The notes under the pieces: model-generated
What the model saw: only the letters and a program-made list of their open reading frames with translations
Databases searched by the model: none
Told to the model about the DNA's origin: nothing
Assembly (NCBI GenBank): GCA_013696365.1
Contig: JACCYS010000314.1
Coordinates: forward strand, 1 to 17,316
DNA from: Nocardioidaceae bacterium
GTDB taxonomy: Bacteria > Actinomycetota > Actinomycetes > Propionibacteriales > Nocardioidaceae
Reading direction: 5' to 3'
Length of the DNA stretch: 17,316 nucleotides
Shown here: positions 13,351 to 17,316 of the stretch, piece after piece
Layout: each line of letters begins with the position of its first letter
Numbering within the stretch: position 1 is the stretch's first letter
Program-made: the position numbers and the translations under genes

Positions 13351-15519
13351 ATGAACGGCACCGCCCGCCCGAGCGGGTCACACGCCTTTGATTTGTCCCG
13401 CACCCGGCTGGTCGTGATTCAGGTGCTCGTCATCGCGTTGATGGCCACCCTGCTCGGCCGGCTGTGGTACCTGCAGGTGGTCACCGGCGATGTCTATCAG
13501 GCGCAGGCTGCCGACAACGCGGTGCGAGATGTCATCGTGCAGCCACAGCGCGGCCTGATCGTCGACGCGATGGGACGTCCGCTGGTCGCGAGCCGACAGT
13601 CCTGGGTGGTCAGCGTCGATCGCACGTTGCTGGACCGACTGCGCAACCGTCAGCAGGACCAACTGCTGCGCACGGTCGCCGGCATGGTTGACAAGCCGGT
13701 GCGCACCATCGAGGACCGCCTGCTGCTGTGCGGAACGCAGGACGCCCCGCCGCCGCCACGGTGTTGGAACGGGTCCCCCTACCAGCCGGTGCCGGTGGCC
13801 TCGGGCGTCGACGAGCGGGTCGCGGTGGACATTCAGGAACGGCGGGAGGATTTCCCGGCGGTTCAGGCCGAGCAGCAGCCGGTGCGGGACTACCCCGAGC
13901 CGTTCGGCGTCAACGCCGCACACGTGCTCGGATACCTTTCGCCTGCTACGGCCGCCGAGTACGACCAGGCCAGGGCCGACGGCGACCGCACCGTCACCGC
14001 ACAGTCACAGGTCGGTCGCGCCGGCGTCGAGAGGCAGTACGACAAGTGGCTCCGGGGCGTGCCCGGGTCAGACGGCATCGCGGTGGACTCGCAGGGGCGG
14101 GTGCTTGGTGCCGATGTCAGCCGTCCGCCGAGAGCTGGCGACACGCTGGTCACCAGCCTCGATGCTCGGGTCCAGTCGGTGGTCGAGCGTGAGTTGAAGA
14201 CGACCATCCTGGGCGCGCGGCAGACGGTCGACAAGGTCACCGGCCGCCGATATGAGGCGACGTCCGGCTCAGCCATCGTCCTCGACCCGAACGACGGCAG
14301 CATCGTCGCGATGGCCAGCTATCCCACCTACGACCCAGACGTGTGGGTCGGCGGCATCAGCGACACCGAGTTGCAGCTGTTGTACTCGAAGCGGGCCGGT
14401 GAGCCGCTGCTGTCGCGGCCCACACAGGCCCAGCTGGCGCCAGGGTCCACCTTCAAGCCGTTCATGGCGATGGGGGCGCTGGCGACAGACAGCTACTCAC
14501 CGACGACGCGGCTCGACTGCTCGTCATCGTTCACGGTCGGCAACCGCGCATACAAGAACTTCGAGTCCGGCGCGTACGGGTCGATCGGGTTCGACCGAGC
14601 GTTGCAGGTCTCCTGCAACACCTTCTTCTACCGGGTGGGCTACAACTTGTGGCTCAAGGCGGGGGGCGACGACGCCACCGCAGAGACCAAGGACCCGCTG
14701 GTTGAGGCGGCCCAGGCAGCCGGGTTCGGTAGCACGACCGGCGTTGACCTGCCGGGTGAGGCGCCGGGCAGGATCGCCGACCGGCGCTGGCAGATGCAGT
14801 ACTGGAAGCAGAACAAGGACTACTACTGCGAGCTGGGCAAGGAGCCCGGAAGCGACTTCTTGCATGTGTACGCCCGGGAGTTCTGCATCGATGGCTACGA
14901 GTTCGGCGCCGGCGACTCGGTGAACTTCGTCATCGGTCAGGGCGACACGATCGTCACCCCGATGCAGTTGGCCACCGGCTACGCCGCGATCGCCAACGGG
15001 GGCACGCTGTGGGAGCCGCGGGTCGGCAAGGCCCTGCTCAGCCCGTCCGGCAAGGTCGTGCGCCGCATCAAGCCCGAAGTGCAGGACAGGCTGCCGTTCC
15101 CCGACTCGGTCATCAACTACGTGGACACCGCGCTGCAGGGCACCCCGAAGGACGGCACCCTGGCCTGGAAGTACGGCGGCTTCCCGCTCGACAAGGTCGC
15201 GATACGCGGCAAGACCGGCACCGCCGAGGTGTACGGCAGGCAGACCACCTCATGGCTGGCCAATTACACCGAGGACTACGTCATCGTGATGATGGTTGAG
15301 CAGGGCGGCACCGGCTCGGGCACGTCCGGCGACTCGATGCGCCGCATCTGGGAGGCGCTGTATGGCATCAAGGGCCTGCAGGTGCGACCCGACAAGGGGC
15401 TCATCCCCGGCGTCACCGAGCCCACCAAGCTGCCGACCGTGGACGCCCGCGGTTTGATCGAGTCACCGCCGCTCGCAGCGACCAGCGCGCGTGCCAGCGC
15501 TGCGCAGAGTGCCCGCTGA
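13351..15519 (+). CDS. mrdA: Penicillin-binding protein 2 (elongasome D,D-transpeptidase)
   Basis: This 722-aa class B penicillin-binding protein cross-links peptidoglycan during elongation. One N-terminal membrane anchor spans about residues 21-40 (LVVIQVLVIALMATLLGRLW). A dimerisation/pedestal domain follows, then the transpeptidase domain. The three active-site motifs are SxxK at Ser366-Lys369 (PGSTFKPF), SxN at Ser421-Asn423 (VSCNTFFY) and KTG at 621-623 (RGKTGTAEV). Several extracellular cysteines occur, including a pair near residues 130 and 141 bracketing a proline stretch. The C-terminal ~30 residues are Ala/Ser-rich. The ATG at 13351, four bases after the mreD stop, is used; the longer open frame upstream lies within mreD. 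It overlaps rodA by one base (TGATG), matching the RodA-PBP2 partnership. Confidence 0.95.
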   Translation: MNGTARPSGSHAFDLSRTRLVVIQVLVIALMATLLGRLWYLQVVTGDVYQAQAADNAVRDVIVQPQRGLIVDAMGRPLVASRQSWVVSVDRTLLDRLRNRQQDQLLRTVAGMVDKPVRTIEDRLLLCGTQDAPPPPRCWNGSPYQPVPVASGVDERVAVDIQERREDFPAVQAEQQPVRDYPEPFGVNAAHVLGYLSPATAAEYDQARADGDRTVTAQSQVGRAGVERQYDKWLRGVPGSDGIAVDSQGRVLGADVSRPPRAGDTLVTSLDARVQSVVERELKTTILGARQTVDKVTGRRYEATSGSAIVLDPNDGSIVAMASYPTYDPDVWVGGISDTELQLLYSKRAGEPLLSRPTQAQLAPGSTFKPFMAMGALATDSYSPTTRLDCSSSFTVGNRAYKNFESGAYGSIGFDRALQVSCNTFFYRVGYNLWLKAGGDDATAETKDPLVEAAQAAGFGSTTGVDLPGEAPGRIADRRWQMQYWKQNKDYYCELGKEPGSDFLHVYAREFCIDGYEFGAGDSVNFVIGQGDTIVTPMQLATGYAAIANGGTLWEPRVGKALLSPSGKVVRRIKPEVQDRLPFPDSVINYVDTALQGTPKDGTLAWKYGGFPLDKVAIRGKTGTAEVYGRQTTSWLANYTEDYVIVMMVEQGGTGSGTSGDSMRRIWEALYGIKGLQVRPDKGLIPGVTEPTKLPTVDARGLIESPPLAATSARASAAQSAR

Positions 15520-16751
15520 TGACGGTCTCAATGCCGGTGCGCCGCGGAGGCAGCACGCTGGCAGGTGCCAGCCGCACCTCGCCCGGCTGGCTGCGTAGGG
15601 TGGACTGGCTGCTGCTCGCAGCGGTGGCCGGGTTGCTGGTCATCGGTGCCCTGCTGGTGTGGTCGGCCACCTTGCATCGCGAGGACCTGACCGGCGGCAA
15701 CGAAGACGCCTACTTGCGCAAGCAGGTCATCAACGCAGCAATCGGGCTGGTGCTGGGCGGAGTGGTGGCCGCCACTGATCATCGTTGGCTGCGATTGTGG
15801 GCGCCGGTGCTCTATGCCGCGTCGGCGGTGGGGTTGGCGTTGGTGTTCGTGCCCGGGGTTGGTGCAACGATCAACGGCTCGCACTCCTGGCTGTTGGTTG
15901 GCGGACTGTCGCTGCAGCCCGCCGAGATGGCCAAGTTCGGGGTCGTCCTCGGCATGGCGTTCGTGCTCGCCGAGCGGTCCGAAGCGCACCTGCGGCACGG
16001 CGTGAACGCCGTCGATGTGGTGCCCGCGCTGGCGATCGCGGCGGTGCCTGCGCTGCTGATCCTTGCCCAGCCCGACCTCGGCACGCTGATGGTGCTGACT
16101 GTGACCGTGTTCGGGGTGGTCGGGTTGTCCGGCGCGCCGAAGCGCTGGCTCTTCCTGCTGGCCGGTGGTGGTGCCGCGGTTGTGGTCTTCGCGGTGCAGA
16201 GCGGGTTGCTTGCCGGCTATCAGCTGGACCGGTTCGGCGCCTTCACCGACCCCTCGCTGGACCCACAGGGCGCCGGCTACAACACCCAGCAGGCGCGGAT
16301 CGCTATCGGCAACGGCGGCATCACCGGTCAGGGATTGTTCAACGGCACCCAGACCCAGGCCGGCTTCGTCCCGGAGCAGCACACCGACTTCGTGTTCACG
16401 GTCGCTGGCGAGGAACTCGGCCTCGTCGGCGCGGCCGCGATTGTGGCCCTGTTCGCGCTGTTGTTGTGGCGTGCGCTGCGGATCGCGAGGCAAGCCGACG
16501 ACCTGTTCGGTCGGGTGACCGCTGTCGGCATCGCGTGCTGGTTCGGCTTTCAGGCGTTCCAGAACATCGGCATGTGCCTCGGCATCATGCCGGTCACCGG
16601 CGTGCCATTGCCGCTGGTGTCGTACGGGGGGACGTCGATGTTCGCTTCGCTGACGGCCGTCGGTTTGCTGCTGAACGTCCACCTGCGCACTGCCGGCCGG
16701 CCCGGACACGGCGTGGTGGTGCAGGAGCGCATGGCCCGCTCCCGCTTCTGA
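15519..16751 (+). CDS. rodA: Peptidoglycan glycosyltransferase RodA (SEDS family)
   Basis: This 410-aa SEDS-family integral membrane protein polymerises lipid II into glycan strands with PBP2. It has about ten hydrophobic segments. Signature stretches are INGSHSW (118-124), LSLQPAEMAKF (130-140), the catalytic aspartate Asp186 in LAQPDLGT, FVPEQHTDFVF (283-293) and GVPLPLVSYGGTSM (361-374). Its place directly after PBP2 (one-base overlap) argues for RodA rather than the divisome paralogue FtsW, which is normally in the mur cluster. The short basic C-terminal tail ends in MARSRF. There is no obvious ribosome binding site, so translation is probably coupled to PBP2. A 152-base gap follows, with no clear terminator. 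Confidence 0.94.
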   Translation: MTVSMPVRRGGSTLAGASRTSPGWLRRVDWLLLAAVAGLLVIGALLVWSATLHREDLTGGNEDAYLRKQVINAAIGLVLGGVVAATDHRWLRLWAPVLYAASAVGLALVFVPGVGATINGSHSWLLVGGLSLQPAEMAKFGVVLGMAFVLAERSEAHLRHGVNAVDVVPALAIAAVPALLILAQPDLGTLMVLTVTVFGVVGLSGAPKRWLFLLAGGGAAVVVFAVQSGLLAGYQLDRFGAFTDPSLDPQGAGYNTQQARIAIGNGGITGQGLFNGTQTQAGFVPEQHTDFVFTVAGEELGLVGAAAIVALFALLLWRALRIARQADDLFGRVTAVGIACWFGFQAFQNIGMCLGIMPVTGVPLPLVSYGGTSMFASLTAVGLLLNVHLRTAGRPGHGVVVQERMARSRF

Positions 16752-16845
16752 CTCGCCCCGCCATACGGTCTCCCGAGTTGTCACCGGCAGGATGCGTTCT
16801 AGCGCACCGTCGCAGGGACAAGTCGGACTGAGCGGTGGGCGGGGT

Positions 16846-16851
16846 TAGGCT
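16846..16851 (+). promoter_or_regulatory. Candidate -10 box before the radical SAM gene
   Basis: TAGGCT fits TANNNT and lies 52 bases upstream of the ATG at 16904, which would give a leader of about 45 bases containing the AGGAG ribosome binding site. No convincing -35 is seen. It suggests a separate promoter after rodA. Confidence 0.3.
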
Positions 16852-16888
16852 GGGCCGACCCGGGGAGTCGACCCGGCCCCGTTACGAC

Positions 16889-16893
16889 AGGAG
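16889..16893 (+). promoter_or_regulatory. Ribosome binding site of the radical SAM gene
   Basis: AGGAG lies 10 bases before the ATG at 16904. It is the clearest Shine-Dalgarno sequence in the window and fixes the start. Confidence 0.7.
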
Positions 16894-16903
16894 CATCCGC
16901 CGT

Positions 16904-17316
16904 ATGGCCGTCACGTCGTCCGCGCGCTCGCTGTGGTCGCGGCTCGAGCCGCTGCTGCCGCTGGTGAGCAAGCCCATCCAGTACGTTGGCGGCGAGCTCA
17001 ACGCGACGCCCAAGAACTGGGACGCCGCGACCGTCCGCTGGGCGTTGATGTACCCCGACGCGTACGAGGTGGGGCTGCCCAACCAGGGCGTGGCAATCCT
17101 CTACGAGGTGCTCAACGAGCAGGACTGGGCGCTGGCCGAGCGCACCTACGCGGTGTTTCCGGACATGGAGCGGGTGATGCGCGAGCATCACATCCCGCAG
17201 TTCACCGTCGACGGGCACCGACCGATCGGCGACTTCGACCTGCTCGGCATCTCGTTCTCCACCGAGCTCGGCTACACCAACATGCTGACCGCACTCGACC
17301 TGGCGGGCATCCCGCT
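16904..17316 (+). CDS. Cobalamin-binding/radical SAM protein, TIGR03960-like (5' part)
   Basis: The first 137 codons of a larger gene that runs off the window are present. The N-terminus (SLWSRLEPLLPLVSKPIQYV followed by GGELNA and PKNWD) and the segment MYPDAYEVGLPNQGVAILYEVLN match the start of actinobacterial TIGR03960-type proteins, which combine a B12-binding-like domain with a radical SAM domain. DLLGISFSTELGYTNML is typical of the B12-binding-like Rossmann part. The iron-sulphur CxxxCxxC motif would lie beyond the window. In many actinobacteria this gene follows rodA and is followed by a DUF2344 gene and an RNase E/G gene, a context linked to RNA processing or modification; its exact reaction is not known to me. 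Family assignment is fairly sure from N-terminus and context. Confidence 0.85.
   Translation, partial: MAVTSSARSLWSRLEPLLPLVSKPIQYVGGELNATPKNWDAATVRWALMYPDAYEVGLPNQGVAILYEVLNEQDWALAERTYAVFPDMERVMREHHIPQFTVDGHRPIGDFDLLGISFSTELGYTNMLTALDLAGIP

Noticed and set aside
16752..16903. Possible terminator after rodA
   Set aside because: No stable hairpin followed by T residues was found in the 152-base gap; only a candidate -10 box and a ribosome binding site are visible.

Overview
The window is a continuous stretch of high-GC chromosome from an actinomycete-type bacterium (Actinomycetota). Support comes from the strong G/C bias at third codon positions, the conserved folC - DUF4233 - ndk - mreB - mreC - mreD - PBP2 - rodA - radical SAM order typical of filamentous or rod-shaped actinobacteria, the short ValRS form, and several genes that seem to use leaderless transcripts. 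An intact mreBCD operon argues against Mycobacteriales/Corynebacteriales. Together with a tmsA/tmsB-like pair for 10-methyl branched fatty acids it fits something like Nocardioidaceae or a related order, but the genus cannot be fixed from this sequence.

Layout. Positions 13-2631 (minus strand) hold a complete valS. Divergent from it, 2754-5431 carries a flavoprotein and a cyclopropane-synthase-type methyltransferase overlapping by 4 bases, the pair that makes tuberculostearic-type 10-methyl fatty acids (tmsA-tmsB). Next come folC (5503-6885), a small membrane protein of the DUF4233 family (6872-7219), ndk (7268-7702) and an ATP-grasp ligase (7699-8577). A minus-strand arsenic operon, arsR-phosphatase fusion > arsC > aquaporin (10608 down to 8427), is inserted between this block and the elongation operon mreB-mreC-mreD-PBP2-rodA (10815-16751). 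The window ends inside a cobalamin-binding/radical SAM gene (16904 onward).

How the genes work together. The mre-PBP2-RodA genes are the lateral-wall (elongasome) machinery: MreB filament, MreC/MreD connectors, RodA glycosyltransferase and PBP2 transpeptidase. The ars genes form a compact detoxification unit: a regulator, an enzyme that reduces arsenate to arsenite, and a channel that could let arsenite leave. No ArsB or Acr3 pump is present. tmsB would methylenate oleoyl chains of phospholipids and tmsA would reduce them to the 10-methyl form.

Most notable points: (i) the ArsR regulator is fused to a low-molecular-weight phosphatase/ArsC-like domain with an intact CX5R loop, while its DNA-binding half has no cysteine; (ii) the regulator's start codon lies inside a perfect 15-base palindrome; (iii) the aquaporin lacks the usual selectivity-filter arginine after the second NPA; (iv) its last ~50 codons are antisense to the end of the ATP-grasp gene; (v) valS appears flipped relative to folC-ndk, with tmsAB lying between. 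No tRNA, rRNA, CRISPR array, insertion sequence or phage gene was recognised.
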